Source: Phoronis australis (Eukaryota; Phoronida; Phoronidae). Taken from it: a stretch of 64,000 nucleotides of DNA. A program made the position numbers and the translations under genes. Positions 26,901 to 38,900 of the stretch are shown here, piece by piece. The stretch is from positions 294,666 to 358,665 of the forward strand of contig NMRA01000407.1 in assembly GCA_002633005.1 (NCBI GenBank), read 5' to 3'. The notes under the pieces were generated by a model. That model was not told where the DNA came from. It ran no database searches and saw nothing but the letters and a program-made list of their open reading frames with translations. Within the stretch, counting starts at the first letter, position 1, and each line of letters starts with the position of its first letter.

Positions 26901-29900
26901 TTTCTGTCTGCAGTGCACTAGATAAAACATATATTCGAAAAAATCAGGCCAGAGAAATGTGACAATGGTTTTGCCAACCCTCCAAATTCTATTAAGGTGG
27001 GAAGATCTCGTATTTTGAACAAATCTCACAACTCACGGAAAGATGTCAAATTCTCAATATTTTGATGAATATAACTGCCGGGTTATAGAGGATGTGGGGC
27101 GACCGAAGGGACAGTACTCTGAAGTGCCTTACTGGGTTACCGATTTCGTTGCTGCCTGTCGATTTCTGAATTCAAACGTTCGCAATAATGTATGTTTGTG
27201 TATGATCTTGAAGTAATAAAAAACGACTAGTCAAATTTTGTTTTTCGCTAATTGCATCTCAGTCAAACTGGTTAGCAGATTTAACTAATGTCGCTGGCTG
27301 TTCTTTACTATTTCTTGTGTCAGCCCCCACGTAAGCGTGACTGTGTGAATTATCGTTTCCGCGTCCTCTTTTTAGCCATCCAGAATAATTTTGTTTATAC
27401 ATTGGCCATTTTCAGCCTGAACAAAAATTCTTACCATTCGAGTCTGAAATATCTACGACGTAGACTGCTTGACGATAGTGGGTAGGAGATTCACGCTGCT
27501 AGTTACAGGGATGGGCTTAGGGAGCATCGAGCCGGTAAATATGGGAATAGACTTGACATCGCAGTTTTGGGGAACATTGGCAACGGAGGAATATCGTAAA
27601 GAACTGGGTCTTTCGTAACAACAGCTTAAAAGTACATAGTCACGCCCGTTTTTGTTTCTTCGTCGGACTGTCGCTATGTGTGACTGATTTGTAGTGGTGC
27701 ACGTGCGCAAGTTCACACACTTTGGAGTGCATGTTACCTTGACACCAACATGTGATTGACAGGTGACTCACACGTAGGCCCTACGTGCGTGCTGAATACT
27801 GCCACTATCTTTGGCCATAAAAACGAGATGCATATTGAAAGAGGCCTTTATATTACTTGACGGCATTTTCAAGTCACGATTGTCAGCCAACTGAGACATT
27901 GCGCGATAACAGCGTGACCGAACAGTGCTGCAGTGCGATATTACAAGTGATATAAATAGGATAATCTGGACATCTTGCATGAAAAATAAATGTTTTTGTA
28001 CCACGCAGTTTGGTAAGGTGATCGTTTAGAATAATGAATTGAAACATTGCTGTTTTCTGACATTTTGTAACATATTTATGCAGTTGCTTGAAATTTTATT
28101 CTTGATCGACGACTGGCTCGACCACCCCCGATCCTTGTCTTACTTCTTTGCATAGCACGTTTGGCGCAACGGCAAGAGAGCAATGCCGGGCTGTCGAGAT
28201 AAGACAGCTAGCCGCAGAACCATACGTTGAAAATGTCATTGAGTCACGGAATGACGACTATAACATCCCAAACACAAAAAAACAGCAGAGTTAAGTTTTT
28301 CAAACTTTTATTACAACCAATTTTAAAACTGCTCTCTGACTCAGAACTTGACAGCTACATATAGTACGACTGACCTCTGCAACACGTGAAGCTTGCACGC
28401 GCGCACTTAAGCAGGGTCACATCTTGAAACAGTTTTAATTCTAGTGGAGGCTGCGTGGTGACTGGTCGTCTGCGCACCGCAGGACGGCACGGGGCTATTA
28501 CTCAGCAAGTTTGTAAATTTAATAGTGAATGACTAATCTGAGGGCAAGAGAACCTTTGTTGGGATCATCCGCTGTTATGTCATTTGGCGACGTGACGATA
28601 AAGCTCTTTGAAAAGGGCTACGCGTTCCGAGTATGATTGCTTGTCGTGTCGGGATTTAGATCGGCAGGTAAGATTAACCGCCCAGGGCGGTTGTCTGTTG
28701 TAATAAGCGCCCATGTTCGGTTAACCGCCCATCCCCTACTTTAGGTGGATTTTCGATTTTACCGCCCACTGCTCCGTTAACCGCCCTCCCCCGATTTTTT
28801 GGATTCGCCAATTTAACCGCCCAGGGCGTTAACCCGAACGATTACGGTAAGTTGTTTCAAGTTGTCCTAGTTTAAATAGCACCCAGGCAGTCACTCCCAT
28901 TGGCATTGTTTGTGGTTTTGTGATACATTTTATGGCAGTAGTTGTAAAGTAATTTTAATTAGGAGTTAGATGTCCTCTGAGTTTACATGTGTTGTTAGGA
29001 TGGTTGTATGGTGTGGGATATTGGGTATCTATAGAATGATTATCAAATGTTTGTGCCTTCAGAAGAATGAGGTTCGTGGCACTGCTGAAGTAATGAAATT
29101 ATCAGCACAGGTTAATTATCATAATATGTTAACAACCTATAGGCAGCTCCATTTACAAAAACAAGTTACTTTTATAGAGAATGCTGGAAAAGTGAGCCTG
29201 ATATGTCAACCGAATTATCTGCTGTATCTGGATAATGAGATTTTTCATTTCCTCATATGGCTTATGCTGCTGTTGTTGCATTACACGAATGAATACTGCT
29301 CCGTGTTTCTGTTCAAAATGCTGTTGACTTTATTGGTATTTATTGATTGCCTTTGGGTGAAGGTGACTTTGAACTTGCAGGTAGAGAATCGCAGTTTAGT
29401 CTTGTGCTTTTAGTTAGGTTTGTATTTTAAATCACCCCTCCCCACATCTCATTGCGTTACACGTTCAATTGAGCATTTTAATTGGGTCATGAATATCGAC
29501 TGTAGTTCCCACCTATAAATTTATTTTCTTTTCTGGTTTGATGTGGAATGTGAAAGTTTTTCAGTGTTTTTTTTTTGCATGTAACTTACGTCATTGCTGT
29601 TGACATAAAGTTGTTAATTTTTCTGTTTAAATCTGTGTTTGATGAAAATTGAACTGGGTGACTTATGCAGTCTTGTTCAACGTTACACCTGTCTGTAGTT
29701 TTAAGGTACGGCACACACAGTCACTCTACCCAATGACTGTTGACTGCCGGTTTCTTCCTGATTGCCGGTTCCTTCTTAGTCATTTGTACCATAACTGTTG
29801 GTTGTATGCTGCTAGTGATGAACAATGCTTTAATAGCACATGTTAAAAACCTGACATTTTGACTTGCACAATTTTAACTTATTGCTTAATGGTCACCTTC

Positions 29901-32900
29901 TGTCTTTCTAATGCAGCCAGGACATACGGTCGACGAAGAGGTATATTTTAAGTTGTTTCGTTTTCAATTGTCTCTTTCTTCAGTCTCCTTGAATGTTGCT
30001 TTTTGGTTTTGTCAATGTGTTTCGAGTTCTAATTTAGGAGACAACTTTGACGAGGTACAGTTAAAAGTGATCGAGAGCAAGATGACCCTGTGCACATGTC
30101 AATTTATTTCCTGTTTTCGAACTGGTGCAGATTGCACCGGATCATCTTGTTCTGACACTAAACTCAAATGGGCGTCAAGGTGCAAAATGTTGTTTCAAAT
30201 GCTACACACCTTTGTGTATCTGTCCTAATTATAAATTGTCTTGTTTCGGCCTTGATACCATATGTGAATCTGAGCTTGGGATCAATTTTTATTCCGAATC
30301 AAGTTTGTCATCCAAATGGCTCTGTTGTACGAAATCCTGAAATCCTGCACGGATGGTTGCATAAACTTTCATTTCTCATTCCCTTCTGTTTAATGATTGT
30401 TCAATTTAAGACTGAAACTGCTATTGATCAAACTATGCGGTTTGCTTTTTGCGTGTTTACTGAGTTTCCATACCATTGCCTGTTAAGGTTTCGTTCTTCT
30501 GTTATGAAAACAATGTTCCTGACAAAACTGAAATTAATCGTAAAAATAAAGGACAATGGACATCAGAAAGGATGTAATTTCTTGTTTCAGTTTATTAAGC
30601 TTGCTAGTTTCTCTCGTGACTCGCATGGACCAATATTGAACCAAATATGTTGAGTTGTATTGCACAGTGCCAGGTCCTCTGTGCGCAGAGATGTCCATGG
30701 TCTTCTCCATCCGTCCCCTAATGCTTGATATTCCCTACTGTGATGGCTCATTTCCAGTTTGTCATACATTGTGCTCCCGATACAAAAGAGTCCCGCGAGG
30801 CTGACTGCGTGGCGCTTCCTCCCTCGCTGTTCTATCATAGTTATTGTTAAATATTTTATACTCCGTTGCTGCATTTTGAATGAACACAGCTGGAATGTTG
30901 CTATACAAACTACACAGACAAAATCAATAACGTTGTATAATGCACTGGTGGACACTTCTGTCTCAAGGGCGCTGCTGCTGCTGCTCTGTTTATCTCATGC
31001 AATTAGCATCTTTTTTCGTGATTACTAGTTGTTCACCCTTTGGAGGTGCATCTTGAGCAGTCGCAAGATGATGTTCACCGCTAATCGAATCAGTAACCCT
31101 TAAATGTCTTTATTTTCAGTATATTTTAATGTACTCTGTATACAGAAATTTGGTTGTACGTATTTGATAACTTCTCACACCGTTACACCGTGGGATTCAA
31201 CATAGATTTTCTGTGTAGTCCTGTGTCCTGGCCGGTACGTACATTAGGAGGATACTGGTCCACTGGTATTGAGCCTCAATCACCCACACGCATGTACTCA
31301 TTTTAAGCACCCTGTCGGTTCTGCAGGTTCTTCAGTACCAGATGTTGTTGGATAAGCCCTCTCATTATCATCTTGCGAGAGTGTTTAGCCATTTTGGATA
31401 TCATCTTGGGTGGGTATGGGATTGTGAATGTGTGGCACTCGCATCCATTACAGACCTCTGTACCATACACAAAAAATGCGGATTCGTACGGAAATCAAGT
31501 CTCTAGTACGCAAGTAGGCATGGCCAGGCAAAAATACGCAAATTCAAAAGAGATTATTAATTCGCTTGTTTTTCAATAAATACACTGATTTGTAGTCGAA
31601 ATGGATGAGGAAGAAGAGTTTAAAGTTAGAAATTAAAAAAATATTCTAAAATGATTATTTTAGCCAAAAAGTTAAGCTATAAACTCAGAAAACTTGCCTC
31701 GTTTCATTCTCGAAATAGCCTGATAATCGGCAAATCGCGAGGCCTCTTCTATCTGTATGTGTGTCACAAGCCTAACCTATAAGCAACAACTTCTGTGATT
31801 TGTGGATTGCTTACGTCGTTTAATTACAGCTATTTACGGCTAAATACAGACTATTGACAAAAAGGCAAAGCATGAGTGGTCACATATTCCGAGCTGTGAA
31901 GAAAATTGTATTTTATAGCTTCTGATGGAAGGGAACATCTGTTTTTGCCACGTTATTCCAAAGAATGACAATGTCTTATTCAAAGGGCCATGGAATTTAT
32001 ACTGCAAGTTGTATAGCGTGTTGTTTTTTGTGGACATGGTGACTGCACTGACTTTGTAGCATGTTGAGCTGACGATAATTCTCGAGCCACAGTCAAGCCT
32101 CGAGCCTCGGTCATTTTACATGCTGTACAGTGGTACGAGTTCACAGACACTTGCAATGAATGATTATTCAAAACTTTCGGGAATGGTTAAGAAAATATCG
32201 TCTGGTGCAAAACATTGTCCAGTGCAGATTCATCAACACATTTTTGCAGATATGTTTTTGTGTTAAGAAATAAGGTGTACATTAGGCAATTAACATAACT
32301 AAGTTCAGTAAGGACAGTTTCTATTGATTAACAGGATATCTTTTCACTTAAGCGCGTTGTCCTTCAACTAAACAACTTAAATTATTCTGAAAATTGGTGA
32401 TCAATTCACTATGTGTATTTTAGAAACTGTTTCAGAGGCAAATAAGTAGGAAAAGTACCCATGGGCATACACAGGGGGGCTTGAATGAGTCCCCCATTTG
32501 GCAAAGTGGGCAAAAATTTTGTGAGAGAAACCAAAAGTCCGAGAAAATGAGACAAAAGTCCACTAAAGAGGCAAGAATTCGGCGAAAGCTCTGAACACTG
32601 AGCAAACCCGTTGTTTTTTTTTTAGTCAGTGAAGGTCCACTGCTAAACATTCAAACCCCCCTCCTATATTGTACGGTAATTTTGGTCTGTACGCAAAAAT
32701 CTGCAAATTTACTGAAAAATCTGCAAATCTGGTGTTCAGATTACTCCAATGCAGTTTTGGTGGTACACAGGTCTGCTATTATGTGGATGAGAAAGTTCCT
32801 GATCTTAATTCCAATTTTATTAAGTATGGTAATTTCAAATTCGTGTTGCATCAGAAACTTGTTATTGGGACTTCTACTTGTATGGTCTTGAACATGGGGA

Positions 32901-35900
32901 CAAATATTTTCATCAGCAATTACAGAATGCTGAACAAGTGATTTTGTAGTGAATGGATTCAACTCAATCATGCAAGCATCCACACACCCGGGTGATGATG
33001 TCACTGTTTTTTTCCTTATAAGCGCTAATCGTGGAAAGTTGAACTTGGTGTAGTCTTCTAAACTGACACTTGTTTGAATTTGGCATTCAAGTTGCAAAGA
33101 CTCCCCTATTAAGTTGTGAAGGCACGAGGTAGTACCGTATATGATCACTCAGTAATCTGGCTGACTGACCATGAAACATGAATAGTAAGAAGGAAGTTTT
33201 AAACTGTGTCCATTCATTATTCCATTGTTCTGGACAACTAGTTTCTTTATTTAGTGTTCTGTTACAAAACTAGCCAGTGTTTGTTGCCATATTGTTTTTG
33301 GTGCGTAAAGTCACGAGCCTGGCGACCAGTCCTATTGAGCCTGCTCTTGAGTAATAGTGAACTGTCAGTTCTTAGTAATCTGCACTTGCAACAAGTTGAG
33401 ACCAATTTTACATTGGCAAACGGTCTCAATCAAAATATTTTGACAGCAAGTGTGTAGATAGCAGGGGTCTTGTGTTAACCAGCATCATCCCAGTTTGTTG
33501 TTTTGTAGGCAAGTCCCCGTTTGGAGTTGTAGATGAACAGTACTTACTCGACGATGGTTCTCTGGACCAGACAGTGCCCAACATCAGCCCGACAAGAGGC
33601 TCACCCAGCTCTCCATTTGGTACGGAACGCATTGAGCGGTTCTCAAGGAAGGTGTTTGTGGGGGGTCTGCCACCTGACATAGATGAAGGTAATATTTGCT
33701 TTCAGCTTTCTTTTTTGAAGAAATTGTGTGTATATTTGAAATATTCTCATGTAACCAGTTTTTAAAAAGTGTATCAACGTTGAGTTATGGTAGCAATCCG
33801 TAGACATTGATTTCTGTTCTTAACATTCTGGAAGTGAAAATCACGTAAATGACAAAAAATTAAATCAAGTTGTTACAGAGATAAATCATAGATACCTAAT
33901 TAAAGCCCTCTCTCATGACATAAATTGATGTTTCTCTTTCAGTTTTCTTTTTTGTTGAATGCCACTGTCTCATCAATCATAGGCTGACTCTCATAACAGT
34001 TGATTTTGTTAACTCATCATGTGTAACAAGACACCTGAGGCAGGGAATCGTGCTTTTCTCTTCTGGTTTACTAAACACACCAATGCCTCAATTTTGGAGC
34101 CGACTATCCGCCTCATTGCCTTATGAAAAAACATTCACACCAAAAAGATTCCCTCAAGTTTTGAAGGTTAGAATCATTCATGCAAAATGTTGACTACTTC
34201 AGGCTTGCCAATGAGGCATGGCGACCGAGGGCAGCATTGGTAGGAACTGAGGGGATGTACTTTTCTCCCAACAATTTCCCCTCAGGGGGCAGAGGCATCT
34301 TTCCCCTCAAGTGAGCAAGGACCCTTTACGCTAACAAAATAATGTTAAGCAAATTGTGTTCATTTGCTAAATGCTTCCGTATTGGTGTTCGCTACTGGTG
34401 GATTTGATTAAAAACTAGCCAGAAGCTAGACATACAAGCAGAGTTACAACTCATAGTTATAATCTTCTGCTAGGGGCTGTGTTAAGAGAGGCGGCGCAAC
34501 CATTGCTGTTGGTAGATAAATCAACATTACAGTTATTGCGAGATGATTCAATCACCTGAGAAATTGTAAGACTGAGTAGAGTTGCATAAATATTATAATA
34601 TTAGTTTTATTGATGCGGCTATAAAAAAGCTTCCTTCGCAAAAGCAACAATCTGGTGTTATGAAATGGGTCTCAGACATGTCCTAATAAGTAAATGGGAT
34701 ATGATGTCTGGGCTTGCAATGAAGTGACGGTTCACTATTGTTCAAGTCCAGCCTTTATAAATTGACTTATCAGGTGTGCCAATGTATTCTCTGAGCATGC
34801 TCTCAAGGAAAAACAGTCTGTTCTTTATGAGACCAAAATAATCACTGATCATCTTGGCAATGAGCAAAATGACACCAATTTTGTAATAGCAAGTGGTCTG
34901 CATGGAAATTGGTCTCTTCAACAGAACATGAGTTTATTGTCTCTTAAAATGAAGAATAGAACGCGTGTAATTTAAAGTCTATGTCAAAACACAACAATGA
35001 CTTATTGACACCATAGTTGAGACTGTCCGTTGTGCTGCAGTTCCAGTTTAGTGTAAATGTAGCTTTACGCTAAATGTGCGAATAATCCAGGTAACTATAA
35101 ATGCTTAGAACAATTCGGATAACTTTGTTAACACAGGAGAGCACTTTGTGTTAAATTCATCTGTTCACTTGGAAATAAACGTTTTGCAACTCCAGTCCAA
35201 GCCCGTAAAGGTTCGCGCTGACCCTTGTACTCTACTAAATACCAAGGCATTGACATTAGTGGGAGAGGTACATTTCCCAAATTAGTGGGGAATAACTGAT
35301 GTTAGGTAGAGTAAACACGGCTCCCTAACCGAAGGTGGCAGAATACTTGTGTTACACAGAATGATACAAAGGATTGTTCTTGACTGGATTTTAGATCCTA
35401 GTAAGTAAACAACAACTTTGTATTGACATGGACATAATACACAGATGAGCCCCCAACAACACTACAAGGACTTAGCCCCCTTACAAACTTGTGTGGAAAA
35501 TCTAATGTTACATTTGTCAGAAGAAGTACACATATGTAGTGGATAGGTTTATTTCTTGGTTATTAATCGAGTATTTAAACGACCAGATGCAGTCCAAATT
35601 GTTGTAGAGGGGCATTCCTTAAATGCAAGACACGCGCATTGAAAAATCTTCATTATGGAACAGCAACTGAATTTTAGCCTTGTCAATGAGTCAGGCTGGT
35701 AAAGTCTTGAGCTCACTCGTGAGACACCTGGCTTTCAGTTTTGCATCGTCTTCTGTGATCTCACTATTCTTGACAGAAATGTGCTCTAATCAAGCACAGC
35801 CCAGTTTGTGTAGTGCTTACAATGTGCCATTAGGATACAGTGAATATGGTCATCTTCCCTGTGAACATTAAAACCGTGCAAAGACCATGGGAAGGAACTG

Positions 35901-38900
35901 TTGTCATGTTATTAATTCAGCCAGACTAATTACTGAACAGTTACCAAGCTTTTGATTATTACCATCTACTACGGAACATTTGATATTTCATTTACATTAG
36001 AAGAACAGCTACAGTACTACAATTAGAATTTTAATACTTTTTGAAGATAGGGAAATGAAATTGACATGGAATGACTATGATTTGTTGAAGATTAAGTTGA
36101 TCAGACTTCGTAAGAACTTTTATGCTGTAAATTCATCTCACCAAGACGTACGTTATTAAGGATCGGAATAAAAACTGAAACTTTTCACTTGATTTGGCGG
36201 TAATATTCCTCAGCTTTTCTCAGCTTCCTAGATTATTGATGTTGGTTTTATCTAAGGAATAGGCAAACGGAATGCTAGTCTTATTGATTATTTGTGCGTG
36301 TGTATAGACTCTGACATTTAGCTCAGATAGAGATTCAGTACAATTCCTGTGACCTTGTATTTCATAGTACGTTTCATTTCCGTAGGAGACTTGTTTAACA
36401 TTGCCCATTGTGTGATAGTTTCTTAACACATGTAATGCTTGTCTGAGTTCAATCTCCAACTAATGTTTCACTGAGAGTGTCCATGGATACTGTTTTCATG
36501 TATTGCTGCATTTGATCAATGGTTTCTCAATATTAAAAGTGTGGAAATATTAAGGTGTGTTATTAGGTGGTGATCAGGTTCGTGTTGGGCAAATGAATTG
36601 TACCCCCTGCATCTCACATGTGATATAAATGAACAAAGAATTGTACCACCTGCATCTCACATGTGATATGGATGGACAAAGGAACTGTACCCGCTGCATC
36701 TCACACATGACATGGCTGGACAAATGAATTTACCACCTGCATATCACATGTGATATTGATGGAGATTTAGAAAAGCAGAATTTTTTATTTTTTCCTCTTT
36801 GTTAAATTGTGAGCATTGTAAATATCTGTGGATTAAAGAAAAACATAAAATTTTATCGTCGTCAATTCTGGCCAGATTAAGTAGAAGTTACTTTCGTGCT
36901 TTCACTGCGCTAAAGAGTTCTAATGTTGGATGTTAGCTGGCGCAGAAGACTTCAAAAACATTGTGGCACATTCCCTCAATGTTTATTCAGCTGACATTAT
37001 AGCTTGAACCAAATTAATAGGCTTTCACCTTCATTAACATGGTGTGCTTTAAGAAAAAATTTACATAAACACAAGCAAATGCACACGCAGATGCATTGTA
37101 TTTTAATATCTATGAATATTGTCAGTGTTTAACATTAATCCTAAACTTCCACCATGGTTTTGACAAATTGTTACAACAAAGATTGAATTTTTTCTAGAAT
37201 GTAAAGTTCCAAAGGTTAGTGTGAAATGTATAATTTAGACATAATGTCATCTTACCACGAGTTGTTATTTTGTTGATTTCCAGAGGAGATCACCAGTGCA
37301 TTCCGTGACTTTGGACCTCTGATTGTCGACTGGCCCCACAAGGCAGAGAGCAAGTCTTACTTCCCCCCTAAAGGTAACTATAATTATTGGCTGATCATTT
37401 TGTTGAAATAACATAGTTTGTTGTTCTTGTCATTTATGCTGATCATCTTACTGTCACTTGGACACTCTTAACTGTCTGGACATCGCATGCAGTGCTTCAA
37501 ATGCATAATGATATCTCCTAGAGATTTGCACTAGGTCGACAAACTCTTATTAGTGAGTGAAGCCCAGGTTAAGATAATTCAAAAGACAGTGCATGAGACC
37601 CATTTTATCAAAGGTTTTAAAACTAGTCGTAACTAAGACGGTCATAGGCACGTTTTTGCGAAGGCGATTCTGCATTTTTGTTTGAGTGAAATAATTACTA
37701 GTCTGATGTAAACCTGTTCAGAATTTCGCATTCCAGCTAAGCAGCCACGGCTGAATTTTTCGCGAATAAAAAAAATGAGATGCAAGGGTAGTAGTTAAGA
37801 CCAGACTTGCAAGCTTTGATAAAACGAGATCCGTGTTTCCATAAGCCGTTGGTTACATTAATCTCACTTTGGCTGGTATTTGCTCATGGTTGTTTGTAAC
37901 CCGTGTTATCAATGTTAGATTAGCCAGCATTAAGCTGCAGCTGTTAGTGTATTCATTCTTCAACATTGATCTTCAAATGTGTTGGCCACAATTTGTTTTG
38001 TAAATGCACAAACCCACTGTTAATAAGTCAAACGGAGGGTGCACACAAGACCCTGTTGTTGGTCATGCCTTACTGTACTGGATATTCAGCTTTTAGTGGC
38101 GGTAGGGCCAGTATTTTTTTTTTTTTTTCGAGTGAACAGTTCGCAAAACCAGATCCCAGGCCGTGTTGAACCATTTTTCGACAAAGTTTTTGTCCTTATT
38201 TTCTAGGGACATAATTGCAGACCTATGTACCATATGTAAAAAATGTGGATTCCTACGAAAATTGGGCTTCTAGTACCCAAGTACGCAAGACCAGGCAAAA
38301 ATACCCAAATTTGAAGCATATTATTTACTGACTGGTATGGTCCACGTAGTGATAAGCTGATAAGCAAAAATGGGAGATTCTTAAATTAGAAATTAAACAT
38401 GTCTATGTATACAATATATACATATATATGTGTATATGTATATATTCACATTTTTAACCAAAAAACTTGAGTTGCGAAATTGGAAACTTGCTTTGATTCA
38501 TTCTAAATATAGCAAGATAATCCACGAATTACAAGGCCTTTTCTATCAACATTTAATGTCACCGGCCTTAACTATAAATTACAGCTGTGGTTGGTGGGTT
38601 GTTTACTGCGTTTGCTTCTGACTGTCTCCTATTAAATACATACTGTACCGTAGTCAAAATGACAAAACGTGAGAGGTTGCATATTCTGAGCTGTGATGAA
38701 AATAGCTTCTGAAAGAAGCCGGAACATTTGTTTTTGCTACAGTATTCCAAAGAATGGCAGTGTATTATCAAAAAGACAAAAGGACTATAGAATTTGTTTT
38801 GGAAGTTGTGTAGCGCATTGTTTTCTTGCGCACATAGTGGCCACACTGGCTTTGCACCGTCAGCGGGTTAAGGTTTTTTGACAGCCAGTATGTTAGTATG

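Larger units (their letters stand above)
11633..29916 (+). other. CPEB intron 2 (18.3 kb), rich in transposons and minisatellites
   Basis: This is the largest intron and lies immediately upstream of the microexon. It holds a SINE (12060-12263), a 36-bp minisatellite (14120-15050), two copies of an inverted-repeat transposon (15644-16860 and 24748-25960), a 174-bp duplication (19633-19985), a foldback element (21250-21366), a protein-like minus-strand frame (21498-21722) and a 2.4-kb TIR structure (26447-28849). I did not find a counterpart of the 51-nt exon that precedes the microexon in vertebrate CPEB4. A short divergent exon could be missed by eye. Confidence 0.75.

Noticed and set aside
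26811-27029. Minus-strand frame divergent from 27043-27216
   Set aside because: It starts with GTG rather than ATG, so the apparent head-to-head gene pair is not supported. Kept only as a weak protein-like frame.
28970-29413. 147-codon open frame just upstream of the microexon
   Set aside because: It has hydrophobic, T-rich-derived composition with no recognisable family, and is flanked by intron sequence.
30038-30054. Possible 17-nt microexon between TTTAG and GTACAG
   Set aside because: Its length would break the CPEB reading frame, and no conserved peptide results.
30168-30653. 161-codon open frame in CPEB intron 3
   Set aside because: No domain, intron-like composition and no splice or homology support. 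It is the longest of many chance frames in AT-rich introns.
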